Shown here in pieces: positions 45,990-55,537 of a DNA stretch of 64,000 nucleotides (position 1 is its first letter; the number at the start of each line of letters is the position of its first letter). The notes beneath the pieces were generated by a model that made no database searches, was not told where the DNA came from, and saw only the letters and a list, made by a program, of their open reading frames with translations. The position numbers were made by a program, and so were the translations under genes. Source of the DNA: Granulibacter bethesdensis (GTDB lineage Bacteria; Pseudomonadota; Alphaproteobacteria; Acetobacterales; Acetobacteraceae); assembly GCF_001889525.1 (NCBI RefSeq), contig NZ_CP018192.1, forward strand, positions 124,001-188,000, written 5' to 3'.

Positions 45990-48410
45990 TCATCCTTCTG
46001 CCGGATTTTCCGGCCAGCGATGCCGGGGATAGCGCCCGCGCATGTCGCGGCGGACATCGGCCCAGCCTCCCTGCCAGAAACCGGCCAGATCGGCGGTAAT
46101 GGCCACTGGCCTTCCGGCGGGTGAGAGCAATGCCAGTCGCAGCGGAATACGTCCACCGGCCAGTTGCGGCGTGTGCTGCAACCCGTAGAAAGCCTGCGCC
46201 CGGGCGGAGGCGACCGGTACAGGCTGCAGATAATCCACGCCTGCGCGTGTATTCCCGGCCAGCGACAGATGGGTGGGCATCTCCTTGTCCAGACGCTGCG
46301 CCAGTTGCCATGGCAGGGCGGCCCGCAGCATGGCGGCTACATCGAGGGAGGCTGGTTTAACGCCTTGTCCCAGCCATCCGCCGAGCCAGTCCGGAGCGGT
46401 GGCGGCCAGAGCATCATCGGACCAGTCCGGCCAATTTTGCTCCGACTCCAACTCCCGCATCCGCTCCACCCGGGCGCGTAGCTGCCGGGCGGTATCGCTC
46501 CAGACCAGAGCGGCGAAGGCGGCCTGTGCCATAGCGTCGGAGGCACCGGGATGGGCGGCAGGATCGGCTTTCTCCAGACGATCTTCCAGCACTAGTGCGC
46601 CCAGACGCAGCTTGCGGCGGATATAGACCGCGCCGCTGGTGGAATCATAAGCCGTCTCGGTCGTTTCATGTGCAAGGTCGCGCAGGGTATCGACCTCGAT
46701 TGGCACGGCCAGCCGGATACGCGGTGCGGTCTTCACTTCCAGCGAGGCGACAGCAAGCAATCGGGATCGGGCAAGGGGGTCATTCACGGCCAATTTTGCT
46801 CCGCCTCCGCCGGAGAAACGGAAGCTGCCTGCCTCTCCCCGTGCCTGTGCGACCCGGTCCGGAAAAGCGGCCACAATCAGCCTGGCCACTGCATCCGGCC
46901 CTGCCTCGCTGGCTTCCGCCGGAGCGGTGCTGGCGGTTTTCAGACGGCGGCGATACTGGGCTGCCGTCTGGCGGATACGGGCCAGCGCCCCGCGATCGGC
47001 CGCGGGATCGTCATGGCGCAGGGCCTCCAGCCGCAGCATGAGGTCGGCAGGGGCATCCGGGTTGCGGAACGGGTCCCGTTCCTCCAGCAGAGCGGCAATA
47101 TCGGCGGCCAGCAGGCGCTCTGGAGAGGTGCGGGCAGCCAGCATCATGGCAGCCAGTCTGGGATGGGCGCCGATCCGCGCCATCCGCCGACCCGCTTCCG
47201 TGATGCGGCCTTCAGGATCGAGGGCGCCCAGATCGCCCAACAGTGACCGCGCCACCGCCACCGCGCCATCAGGCGGAGCATCCGGAAACGGCAGGTCGGA
47301 GGGTGATGCGCCCCAGCCCGCGCAATCCAGCACCAGCCCGGACAGTTCGGCCTCCAGAATTTCAGGCCGGTCGAAGGGGGGCATGCCTCGCTCCATTGCC
47401 TGACTCCATAGCCGGATCGCGATACCCGGCGCTTCACGACCGGCGCGTCCGGCTCGCTGGGCGGCGGCTGCACGGCTGATGCGCAGGGTTGCCAGCCGGG
47501 TCAGACCGGTCGAAGTGTCGAGACGTGGCGCACGACGCCAGCCGCTATCCACCACGATCCGTACACCCGGAACAGTGAGGGAAGTTTCGGCAATGGAGGT
47601 TGCCAGCACAACGCGCCGTCCCCCATTTTCCAGTGGACGAAGGGCGCGATCCTGCTCGGCGGGTGGCAGATCGCCATGCAGCGGCAGCACGGTGGCGCCG
47701 CACCCATCCAACATGGATTGCACGCGGCGGATTTCTCCCATCCCGGGCAGGAAGGCCAACAGGTCACCTTGATGATCGGACAGGGCCGTCCTGACCGCGC
47801 GAGCCGTGGCCTCGGGGATGTCGTGCAAATGGCTCAGGTCGCGCGCGCTATGGGTGATGCCGACCGGATGGGCCTGTCCGGCGCTTTCGACGATGTCGGC
47901 CTGCATCAGGGTGGAGAGGCGTGCACCATCCGCGGTGGCCGACATGGCCAGCAGCCGCAATTCGGGCCGCAAGGCGCGTTGCAGGTCCAGACAGAAGGCA
48001 AGGGCGATATCCGCATCCAGACTGCGTTCGTGGATTTCATCGAGAATGACCAGATCCACTCCCTCCAGCCCCGGATCGGATTGCAGACGGCGCACCAGCA
48101 AACCTTCCGTTAACACCTCGATCCGGGTGGCATCGGAGACGGCGCTGTCGGTCCGTGTGCGGTAGCCGACCAGGTCTCCCGGTTTCTGCCCGATCAATGA
48201 CGCCATGCGGGAAGCAGCGGCACGGGCGGCCAGACGACGTGGCTCCAGCATCACCATGCGCCGGAAAGGGGTGTCCTCGCCGAGCAGAAACAGCGGAACA
48301 GTCGTGGTCTTGCCTGCACCCGGTGGTGCGACCAGAACAGCGTTGCCCCGGATCAGGGTTTCGCGCAACGCGGGCAGGACATGTTTGACCGGAAGATCGG
48401 AGACGCTCAT
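45990..48410 (-). CDS. hrpB: ATP-dependent helicase HrpB
   Basis: An 806-residue DEAH-box helicase. Walker A is APPGAGKT (about residues 29-36), the DEIH box is ILDEIHERSLDADI, the motif III SAT is in LLAMSATADG, and motifs V and VI are VLATSIAETSLTVPG and QRAGRAGR. The HrpB-specific C-terminal domain ends near NPAEG. HrpB is a nucleic-acid helicase of unsettled role. I use the ATG at 48410 (MSVSDLP...); a 17-residue longer form to 48461 is in frame. Divergent from dsbD. Confidence 0.92.
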   Translation of the reverse strand: MSVSDLPVKHVLPALRETLIRGNAVLVAPPGAGKTTTVPLFLLGEDTPFRRMVMLEPRRLAARAAASRMASLIGQKPGDLVGYRTRTDSAVSDATRIEVLTEGLLVRRLQSDPGLEGVDLVILDEIHERSLDADIALAFCLDLQRALRPELRLLAMSATADGARLSTLMQADIVESAGQAHPVGITHSARDLSHLHDIPEATARAVRTALSDHQGDLLAFLPGMGEIRRVQSMLDGCGATVLPLHGDLPPAEQDRALRPLENGGRRVVLATSIAETSLTVPGVRIVVDSGWRRAPRLDTSTGLTRLATLRISRAAAAQRAGRAGREAPGIAIRLWSQAMERGMPPFDRPEILEAELSGLVLDCAGWGASPSDLPFPDAPPDGAVAVARSLLGDLGALDPEGRITEAGRRMARIGAHPRLAAMMLAARTSPERLLAADIAALLEERDPFRNPDAPADLMLRLEALRHDDPAADRGALARIRQTAAQYRRRLKTASTAPAEASEAGPDAVARLIVAAFPDRVAQARGEAGSFRFSGGGGAKLAVNDPLARSRLLAVASLEVKTAPRIRLAVPIEVDTLRDLAHETTETAYDSTSGAVYIRRKLRLGALVLEDRLEKADPAAHPGASDAMAQAAFAALVWSDTARQLRARVERMRELESEQNWPDWSDDALAATAPDWLGGWLGQGVKPASLDVAAMLRAALPWQLAQRLDKEMPTHLSLAGNTRAGVDYLQPVPVASARAQAFYGLQHTPQLAGGRIPLRLALLSPAGRPVAITADLAGFWQGGWADVRRDMRGRYPRHRWPENPAEG

Positions 48411-48486
48411 GGTCCGCCCCATATCACGGCGTGCCGGGAAACAAAGCCCCGGTCGCATCATGGAAACATGTTATCCGGGCCTGATC

Positions 48487-50262
48487 ATGCGCTTTCTTCT
48501 GTCTGTGCTGGGTGTCTGTCTGTCGCTGCTCTATGGGAGTTCTCCGGCTGATGCGCTGGAAAGCGTGCCGGTCAGCAGTCCTCATGTGACTGTGACGCTG
48601 CTGAGCGAGGCGGAAAGCTACACGTCCGGTCATCCATTTCGGCTCGGGCTGCAATTCAGGATGGCTCCGGGCTGGCATATTTATGGCAAGGATCCCGGCG
48701 ATTCGGGACTGCCGCCGGAACTGACCTTTACCCTGCCATCCGGCGTCACGGCCGGCCCTGTCGACTGGCCGCCGACCATGCAGTTGAAAGAAGGGCCGCT
48801 GACGGTCAATGCCTATCAGGGAACGGTCGTACTGCCGGTCACGATTGATCCGCACGGAGCGCGTGGCCCGATCGAGATTGATCTTCAGGCCAACTGGCTG
48901 ATCTGTCAGACCATCTGTGTGCCGGAAGAGGGCCATTTTCACCTGACTTTACTGGAAGGCCAGGGAGGGGAAGGTTCTTCTGCCAGTCCCCTTTCCGGAC
49001 AGGTATCTCAGCCGCAGCCCAGTGATACATCTTCCCTGCCGATGGTGCTGTTGTTTGCGGTACTGGGCGGGCTGATCCTCAATCTGATGCCCTGTGTCTT
49101 TCCGGTGCTGGCCATGAAGGCGCTGGCTCTGGCCCGCCTTGGCAGCGGTGAGAGAGCCGCCGTACGCAGCCATGCTGTGGCTTATACGGCGGGTGTTCTG
49201 CTGGCTTTTCTGGCGCTGGGGATGGTGGCGATCGGGCTGCGCCATGCCGGGGCGGCGGTGGGATGGGGGTTCCAGTTCGCCTCACCGGTTTTCGTGACAG
49301 GGATGGCGTGGTTGCTGATGGCGGTGGGGCTGAATCTGTCCGGGGTTTATCAGATTGGCGCACGGATGGTCGGCACAGGTCATACACTGAGCAGCCGGGA
49401 TGGCCTGTCCGGGAGCTTCTTTACGGGCCTGTTGGCGGTTGTGGTGGCCACACCCTGCACGGCTCCGTTCATGGGGTTGGCTCTGGCCGTGGCATTGAAC
49501 GCGCCGGCTGTGACCATGCTGGCGATCCTGCTGGCCATGGGGCTGGGGCTGGCCCTGCCTTACATGCTGGTGGCGGTTTTTCCGCAGTTGGTTGCGGCCA
49601 TGCCGAAGCCTGGTCGCTGGATGGAGGTTTTGAAGCAGGCGCTGGCTTTCCCGGTTTATGCCTCGGTCTGCTGGCTGGTCTGGGTGATCGCGCAGGAAGC
49701 CGGGTCCAACGGGGTGCTGATTGTGGGGGAAGGGCTGACCGCCATTGCTTTTGCCGCCTGGGTCTGGGGGATCGCACAATTCGGGAGTGGCGTGCGCAGC
49801 CTGATCGGACGTGGGCTGGCGGTGTTGGCGATTGGAATCAGCTTGCTTCTGTTACAACGCCTGCATCAAGCGTCCGGATTGAATGTGGCCGATGTGGCCG
49901 GCAGCACGATGGCCGAGCGGCAGGGGGCCGAGCCTTTTTCAAGGGCTCGGCTGGATGCATTACGGGCGGAAGGGAAGCCGGTTTTCGTCAACCTGACCGC
50001 TGCATGGTGTGTGACTTGCCTGGTGAATGAGCAGGTTGCTCTCAGTCATCATACGGTCAAGGAGGCGTTCCAGAATGGCGGCGTCGCCTATCTGCTGGGT
50101 GACTGGACCCGTCAGGACCGTCAATTGACAGCATTTCTGCGCGACCATGGGCGGGATGGTGTGCCGCTTTATCTGTTCTATCCGGCGGGTGGCGGTGATC
50201 CCGTAACCCTTCCGCAGCTTCTGACGCCGGAAATCGTCATCAACGCTATCAGGGCGCGGTAA
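48487..50262 (+). CDS. dsbD: Thiol:disulfide interchange protein DsbD
   Basis: A 591-residue membrane reductase that passes electrons from cytoplasmic thioredoxin to the periplasm. It has a signal peptide (to about residue 23), an N-terminal immunoglobulin-like domain with cysteine pair Cys140/Cys144 (WLICQTIC), a membrane domain with the paired Cys203 (NLMPCVFP) and Cys324 (ATPCTAPF), and a C-terminal thioredoxin domain with WCVTC (Cys508, Cys511). All three disulfide modules are intact. An earlier in-frame ATG at 48460 exists. Confidence 0.9.
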   Translation: MRFLLSVLGVCLSLLYGSSPADALESVPVSSPHVTVTLLSEAESYTSGHPFRLGLQFRMAPGWHIYGKDPGDSGLPPELTFTLPSGVTAGPVDWPPTMQLKEGPLTVNAYQGTVVLPVTIDPHGARGPIEIDLQANWLICQTICVPEEGHFHLTLLEGQGGEGSSASPLSGQVSQPQPSDTSSLPMVLLFAVLGGLILNLMPCVFPVLAMKALALARLGSGERAAVRSHAVAYTAGVLLAFLALGMVAIGLRHAGAAVGWGFQFASPVFVTGMAWLLMAVGLNLSGVYQIGARMVGTGHTLSSRDGLSGSFFTGLLAVVVATPCTAPFMGLALAVALNAPAVTMLAILLAMGLGLALPYMLVAVFPQLVAAMPKPGRWMEVLKQALAFPVYASVCWLVWVIAQEAGSNGVLIVGEGLTAIAFAAWVWGIAQFGSGVRSLIGRGLAVLAIGISLLLLQRLHQASGLNVADVAGSTMAERQGAEPFSRARLDALRAEGKPVFVNLTAAWCVTCLVNEQVALSHHTVKEAFQNGGVAYLLGDWTRQDRQLTAFLRDHGRDGVPLYLFYPAGGGDPVTLPQLLTPEIVINAIRAR

Positions 50263-50286
50263 CGTTTTCCGGCGCTGAGCCGAAGA

Positions 50287-50847
50287 TCAGGCTTCCACCT
50301 GCTCCACGGCCAGAACTTCCGGCACGTAATGCCGCAGCATATTCTCGATCCCGTGCTTGAGTGTCGCGCGGGAGGAGGGGCAGCCGCTGCATGCACCCTG
50401 CATATGCAGCAGCACAACGCCGTCGCGATAGCCGCGGAATACAATGTCCCCACCATCTCCGGCGACGGCCGGGCGGACGCGGGTATCCAGCAATTCCTTG
50501 ATCTGATCGACGATTTCGCGATCTTCCGGGCGGATATCCTCCTCCAGCACGTCGGAGGGGGTATCGTCCATGACCGGACGGCCTGTGACGAAATGATCCA
50601 TCAGTGCGGCCAGTATCTGCGGCTTCAGCTCCGGCCATTCGACATCGGAGGATTTGGTCACGGTGACAAAATCCGTGCCGAGAAAAACGCGTGCAACGCC
50701 CGGCAGTTCGAACAACGCCAGCGCGAGCGGACTACGCTGTGCCGTGGTGGGAGAGGCAAAATCCGCCGTTCCCCCCGGCATGACATCCCGACCAGGCAGG
50801 AATTTCAGGGTGGCGGGATTGGGCGTGCCCTCGGTTTCGATGAACAT
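50287..50847 (-). CDS. nfuA: NfuA-type iron-sulfur scaffold/carrier (NifU C-terminal family)
   Basis: A 186-residue protein. The N-terminal Nfu_N domain (TEGTPNPATLKFLPG) is joined to the NifU-like domain (VRPAVAGDGGDIVF), with C-x2-C at Cys153 and Cys156 (ACSGCPSS). It carries a [4Fe-4S] cluster to target apoproteins. Both ends match alphaproteobacterial Nfu. It is a single gene; dsbD converges on it 24 bases away. Confidence 0.92.
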   Translation of the reverse strand: MFIETEGTPNPATLKFLPGRDVMPGGTADFASPTTAQRSPLALALFELPGVARVFLGTDFVTVTKSSDVEWPELKPQILAALMDHFVTGRPVMDDTPSDVLEEDIRPEDREIVDQIKELLDTRVRPAVAGDGGDIVFRGYRDGVVLLHMQGACSGCPSSRATLKHGIENMLRHYVPEVLAVEQVEA

Positions 50848-50992
50848 GCGGATCTCCGGACGTCAGGAATATGGACTTTTTCAGTCCTGTTACCGGAGTA
50901 GATCGTCTGTTTGCCGTCTGAACGCAAGGGCCGTACTGGCCCCTGCGCATCAGGCCCGCGCAACGGGAATGTGTGAACGGGTCTGTTCCTGC

Positions 50993-53900
50993 TCAGACGG
51001 AGAAATATTTCGCATGGGGGTTGAGCACGACCAGCGCGGAGGTGCTCTGTTCGGGATGCAGCTGATATTCATCCGACAGATCGACACCGATCCGTTCGGC
51101 CTGAAGCAGTTTCAGGATCGGCTCCTGATCCTCCAGCTTCGGACAGGCCGGATAACCGAAGGAATAGCGGCTGCCGCGATAGCCCTGCGCCAGCATCTTT
51201 TCCATGTCCCGCTCATCTTCCGCCGCGAAACCGCATTCGGCGCGGATGCGCTTGTGCACGTATTCCGCCATGGCTTCCGCCATCTCCACCGACAGGCCGT
51301 GGAGATAGAGGTAGTCCTGATACCGGTCTTCCTCGAACCAGACCCGCGCCATGTCGGAGGCTTTCTGCCCGACCGTCACCACCTGCAACCCGACGACGTC
51401 GCGTTCCGCATCGTCCACATCGCGGAAGAAATCGGCGATGCATTCCCCATCTTCCTTCGGCTGACGGGGCAGGGAGAAGCGGCACAGTTCCGTGCTGCCA
51501 TCCTGTTCGAACAGGATCAGATCATTGCCCTGCCCGGCAGCTTTCCAGTAGCCGTAGGCAGCCTGCGGTTTCAGGATGTCCTGCTCCTCGCACAGGGCAA
51601 GCATCCGCTTCATCACCGGGCGCAGTTCCTGCTTGGCCCAGCCCAGAAAATCGTCCAGCGAACGGCCCTGTTTCCGGAAGCCCCACTGAAACTGATACAG
51701 GCTGCGTTCATTGAGGAAGGGGATGATCGCTTTCGGTGTGGCTTCCACCACGCGCGCGCCCCAGAAAGGCGGTTCGATGGCCGGAACGTTGTTCGTCAGA
51801 CGATGACGCCGCGCCCGCGTGGCATTGATATCCACCGGCTGGAAAGCGCGTGCATCGGCCTTGCCCAGCGTTCGGCTCTGGTTGCGTGACTTGCCTTTGC
51901 GTTTCTGTTGAATGGCGGACAGGTAATCGTCGAAGGCGTTGCCGGTCACCTTGTCCATCAGATGCAGCCCGTCGAACGCATCACGCGCATAGGCGACGCG
52001 GCCGGAGGCGTAGGCCGCCACGCAATCATCCTCGACGTAATTCCGTGTCAGGGCCGCACCGCCCAGCAGGACCGGCACATCGACGCCCTGGCGGGACATT
52101 TCTTCCAGATTTTCGCGCATGATGACGGTGGATTTCACCAGCAGGCCGGACATGCCGATGGCATGGGCGCGATGTTCCTTTACCGCTGCCACCATATCCG
52201 CCAGCGGCACCTTGATGCCGAGATTGACGACGCGATAGCCATTATTGGTCAGGATGATGTCGACGAGGTTCTTGCCGATGTCATGCACGTCGCCCTTGAC
52301 GGTTGCCAGGACAATGGTGCCCTTCTGCTGCCCTTCCACGCGCTCCATCATCGGTTCCAGATAGGCGACGGCGGCTTTCATGGTTTCCGCCGACTGGAGT
52401 ACGAAGGGAAGCTGCATCTTGCCGGCGCCGAACAGCTCTCCCACCACCTTCATGCCGTCCAGCAGGATGGTGTTGATGATGTCCAGCGGCGCATGGGTTT
52501 TCAGCGCCTCGTCCAGTTCGTCGGTCAGGCCCTTGCGGTCGCCATCGACGATGCGATCTTTCAGACGGCCTTCTACTGTGGCGGCACGGGTTTTCTTGAC
52601 GGCATCGGCGGCTTTACGATCCGCGAACATTTCCAACAGACGTTGCAGGGGATCGTAATCCTCCGTACGACGGTCGAAGATCAGGTCTTCCATGACCTTC
52701 GCTTCCTCTGCCGGAATCTGGTGCAGTGGACGGATCTTGCTGACATGCACGATCGCGCCGGTCATGCCTGCCCGGACCGCATGATCGAGAAATACCGAGT
52801 TCAGCACTGCACGGGCCGCTGGATTGAGGCCGAAGCTGATATTGGACAGGCCGAGAATAATCTGGATATCCGGGAATTTCTCCCGGATCATGCGGATGCC
52901 TTCCAGGGTCCATTCGCCCAGCTTCCGATCATCTTCATTGCCGGTGGCGATGGTGAAGGTCAGCGGGTCGATCAGCAGATCGGATTGCGGCAAGCCGTGT
53001 TTTTCACAGGCGAACTGAACCAGACGCTCGGCGATAGCGAGCTTGCGTTCCGGCGTCTTGGCCATGCCTTCTTCATCGATGGTCAGGGCGATGACGGCGG
53101 CACCGAACTTGCGTGCCAGAATCATGCGTTCTTCGGCAGCATGTTCCCCGTCCTCGAAATTGATCGAGTTGATGATCGGCTTGCCACCATGCAGTTTCAG
53201 GGCGGCCTCGATCACCGGTGTTTCGGTGCTGTCGATCACCAGAGGCGCATTCACGCTGCTTGTGAAGCGACGGATCACCTCATCCATTTCCAGCCCTTCG
53301 TTGCGGCCGACGAAGGCGGTGCAGATATCCAGCGCGTTGGAGCCTTCGCCGACCTGTTCCCGTCCCATGGAGATGCAGGTGTCCCAGTCATGCTGTTCCT
53401 GCGCCTCGCGCCATTTCTTCGATCCGTTAGCGTTGCAGCGCTCACCAATGGAGAAATAGGAATTTTCCTGCCGTAGTGAGGTCTGACCGTACAGGCTGGC
53501 GACGGATGGAACCCAGATTGAGTTTCGTTTGATCGGCTCGGGCCGCAGACGCGCACCGGCCCGGCGGCGCAGCATGGCATCCAGCGCGCGGATATGCGGA
53601 ACGTTGGTGCCGCAGCACCCGCCGATGAGATTGACGCCATCCTCGCTGATATAGCGTTCGACCCAGCTCGCCATTTCCTCGGGCGAGAGCGGGTAGTGGG
53701 TCTGGCCATCCACCAGTTCCGGCAGGCCCGCATTGGGCTGCATGGAGATCAGGCCGGTCCAGTTCGAGGCCAGCCATTTCACGTGCTCGGCCATTTCCTG
53801 CGGGCCGGTGGCGCAGTTCAGCCCGATCAGCGGCACGTCCATCGCATGGATCACGGTTGCGGCGGCGGCAATATCGGGGCCGACCAGCAATGTGCCGGTG

Positions 53901-54484
53901 GTTTCCACCGTGACCTGCACGAAGATCGGCGTATCAACGCCACGCTCGGCCCGCGCCTTTTTGGCCCCGTTGACGGCAGCCTTGATCTGGAGCGTGTCCT
54001 GACAGGTCTCGATCAGAAACGCATCGACACCGCCATCGATCAAGCCCCGGCACTGTTCCGCCAGCCCGGCTTCCAGCGGATCATAGTCGATATTGCCGAG
54101 AGAGGGCAGCTTGGTACCCGGCCCGATGCTGCCCACCACATAGCGGTGTCGGCCATCGCTGAAGCTGTCGGCAGCTTCGCGGGCCAGTTCGGCGGCGATC
54201 CGGTTGATCTCCCGCGCGCGATCGGCCAGTTCGAACTCGCCAAGGGTGACCGGGGAGCCGCCGAAGCTGTTCGTCTCCACCATATCCGCCCCGGCCTCAT
54301 AGTAGCCGCGATGGATTTCGCGGACCAGATCGGGGCGGGACAGGTTCAGGATCTCGGTGCAGTTCTCCTTGCCGAGATAGTCTCGCTCGACATCAAGATC
54401 CAGCGCCTGCACGCGGCTGCCCATGCCACCGTCGCACAGCAGAACCTGGTCGCGCAGGGCATCGAGCAGATGGGGGCGGCTCAT
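50993..54484 (-). CDS. metH: Cobalamin-dependent methionine synthase
   Basis: An 1163-residue four-module enzyme. Homocysteine domain with zinc cysteines (NCATGP and GGCCG, about residues 1-320), pterin domain with the INSINFEDGE and NISFGLNP blocks (330-620), B12 domain with DVHDIGKNL and cap (640-880), and the SAM activation domain (920-1163) with RYSFGYPACP. It makes methionine from homocysteine and methyl-THF. It is slightly shorter than the E. coli enzyme (1227). It lies 48 bases downstream of the SahR-like regulator on the same strand, so it is probably regulated by it. Confidence 0.95.
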   Translation of the reverse strand: MSRPHLLDALRDQVLLCDGGMGSRVQALDLDVERDYLGKENCTEILNLSRPDLVREIHRGYYEAGADMVETNSFGGSPVTLGEFELADRAREINRIAAELAREAADSFSDGRHRYVVGSIGPGTKLPSLGNIDYDPLEAGLAEQCRGLIDGGVDAFLIETCQDTLQIKAAVNGAKKARAERGVDTPIFVQVTVETTGTLLVGPDIAAAATVIHAMDVPLIGLNCATGPQEMAEHVKWLASNWTGLISMQPNAGLPELVDGQTHYPLSPEEMASWVERYISEDGVNLIGGCCGTNVPHIRALDAMLRRRAGARLRPEPIKRNSIWVPSVASLYGQTSLRQENSYFSIGERCNANGSKKWREAQEQHDWDTCISMGREQVGEGSNALDICTAFVGRNEGLEMDEVIRRFTSSVNAPLVIDSTETPVIEAALKLHGGKPIINSINFEDGEHAAEERMILARKFGAAVIALTIDEEGMAKTPERKLAIAERLVQFACEKHGLPQSDLLIDPLTFTIATGNEDDRKLGEWTLEGIRMIREKFPDIQIILGLSNISFGLNPAARAVLNSVFLDHAVRAGMTGAIVHVSKIRPLHQIPAEEAKVMEDLIFDRRTEDYDPLQRLLEMFADRKAADAVKKTRAATVEGRLKDRIVDGDRKGLTDELDEALKTHAPLDIINTILLDGMKVVGELFGAGKMQLPFVLQSAETMKAAVAYLEPMMERVEGQQKGTIVLATVKGDVHDIGKNLVDIILTNNGYRVVNLGIKVPLADMVAAVKEHRAHAIGMSGLLVKSTVIMRENLEEMSRQGVDVPVLLGGAALTRNYVEDDCVAAYASGRVAYARDAFDGLHLMDKVTGNAFDDYLSAIQQKRKGKSRNQSRTLGKADARAFQPVDINATRARRHRLTNNVPAIEPPFWGARVVEATPKAIIPFLNERSLYQFQWGFRKQGRSLDDFLGWAKQELRPVMKRMLALCEEQDILKPQAAYGYWKAAGQGNDLILFEQDGSTELCRFSLPRQPKEDGECIADFFRDVDDAERDVVGLQVVTVGQKASDMARVWFEEDRYQDYLYLHGLSVEMAEAMAEYVHKRIRAECGFAAEDERDMEKMLAQGYRGSRYSFGYPACPKLEDQEPILKLLQAERIGVDLSDEYQLHPEQSTSALVVLNPHAKYFSV

Positions 54485-54532
54485 GAGAGTCTCCAGCTTT
54501 GGAATCGTGAGGGAAGCAGACCGGGCAGCGAC

Positions 54533-55504
54533 TCAGTCATGGACGGAAGCCGCCTCCAGGGTGAATGCGGCTGGTCTGGTACCGGCAGGGCGGATGGCAC
54601 GCCAGATAGCAATGTCGATCGGTCCGGATATCATGGCGGCAGGCATTGCCTGCAATCCGGCAGAGGTCAGGGCACGGCGCATTTCGGCATCGGAAAAGCC
54701 GGGCCAGCGGTGATGCAGGACACGTGTCAGATCCTGCCGCTCATGCGCGGTCAGATCGACGATCAGCAACGTGCCACCCGGTTTCAGCATACGGGCGGCT
54801 TCGGCGATCACCGCGCAGGGTGTCTCGCTGTGATGCAGCACCATATGCAGGATCGTCAGGTCGAAACTGGCATCGGGCAGCGGCAGGCGCATCATGTCCG
54901 CCTGGCGGACGCTGCAATGACGCAGCCGGGCACGGGACAGGCGGGACCGCGCCAGCGCCAGCATGGTGCGGCTGGCATCGATACCAAGCCCGGAGCCGAT
55001 AAAGGGGGCAAGCAGTTCCAGAATCCGGCCGGTGCCTGTTCCGATATCCAGCAGGGTGGCGCCATCAGGCAAGCCAAGCGTTTCCACATCCGCCAGCAGC
55101 GCGGCTTCGACAGTTTCCGCGGGCAGGCTAAGCGCGCGCATTTCATCCCATTCCGCACCGTCGCGACGGAATCGCTCCGTTGCTGCGCGGGCACGTTCCG
55201 CCAGCACACGTTCAGCCTGTCGGCGGTCGGCTTGCAGAGTTGCGTCGATGGCGGGCAGCTTGGCGGCCAGATCGCGGCCCAGCCCGGTCTGGGCCAGGCT
55301 GAACCACGCATTGGAGCCTTCCCGCGTACGCTCCAGCAATCCGGCCTCCACCAGCAGGCGCAGATGACGCGACAGGCGTGGCTGGGACTGACCGAGAATG
55401 TCGGTCAGCTCCACCACGCAGAAATCACCGAGCGCCATCAGCGCCAGAAGGCGCAGGCGGGTCGGTTCGGCGCAGGCGCGCAACTGGGTGAGCATCAACT
55501 CCAT
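54533..55504 (-). CDS. ArsR-type regulator fused to a SAM methyltransferase domain (SahR-like)
   Basis: A 323-residue two-domain protein. Residues 1-100 are an ArsR winged helix (LRACAEPTRLRLLALMALG, then VELTDILGQSQPRLSRHLRLLVEAGLL). The rest is a SAM-methyltransferase fold with motif I LLDIGTGTGRILELL and further HMVLHHSE and MLKPGGTLLIVDL. ArsR proteins with this domain and next to metH or metF are known SahR regulators, which sense S-adenosylhomocysteine. The ATG at 55504 lies 12 bases from a perfect palindrome. The catalytic domain may sense rather than methylate. Confidence 0.85.
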   Translation of the reverse strand: MELMLTQLRACAEPTRLRLLALMALGDFCVVELTDILGQSQPRLSRHLRLLVEAGLLERTREGSNAWFSLAQTGLGRDLAAKLPAIDATLQADRRQAERVLAERARAATERFRRDGAEWDEMRALSLPAETVEAALLADVETLGLPDGATLLDIGTGTGRILELLAPFIGSGLGIDASRTMLALARSRLSRARLRHCSVRQADMMRLPLPDASFDLTILHMVLHHSETPCAVIAEAARMLKPGGTLLIVDLTAHERQDLTRVLHHRWPGFSDAEMRRALTSAGLQAMPAAMISGPIDIAIWRAIRPAGTRPAAFTLEAASVHD

Positions 55505-55515
55505 ACTGGACAAAT

Positions 55516-55537
55516 GACATAAAGATATCTTTATGTC
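55516..55537. promoter_or_regulatory. Perfect 22-bp palindrome, probable SahR operator
   Basis: The left half GACATAAAGAT is followed directly by its exact inverted copy ATCTTTATGTC, with no spacer and no mismatch. It lies 11 bases upstream of the SahR-like start codon and covers the ATG at 55533 of the divergent CobW-like gene. Two half-sites of this type match the ATAAAGAT-type motifs of SahR regulons in proteobacteria. The natural reading is an autoregulatory operator that also controls metH. Confidence 0.7.

Noticed and set aside
51908-53476. A 522-codon open frame on the plus strand opposite metH
   Set aside because: Also an antisense shadow; its composition is His/Gln/Asp-rich as expected from reverse reading of GC-rich codons, with no family resemblance.
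53594-55522. A 642-codon open frame on the plus strand opposite metH
   Set aside because: It is the high-GC mirror of metH and the regulator; it has no start context or recognisable domain, while metH on the other strand has all catalytic motifs.
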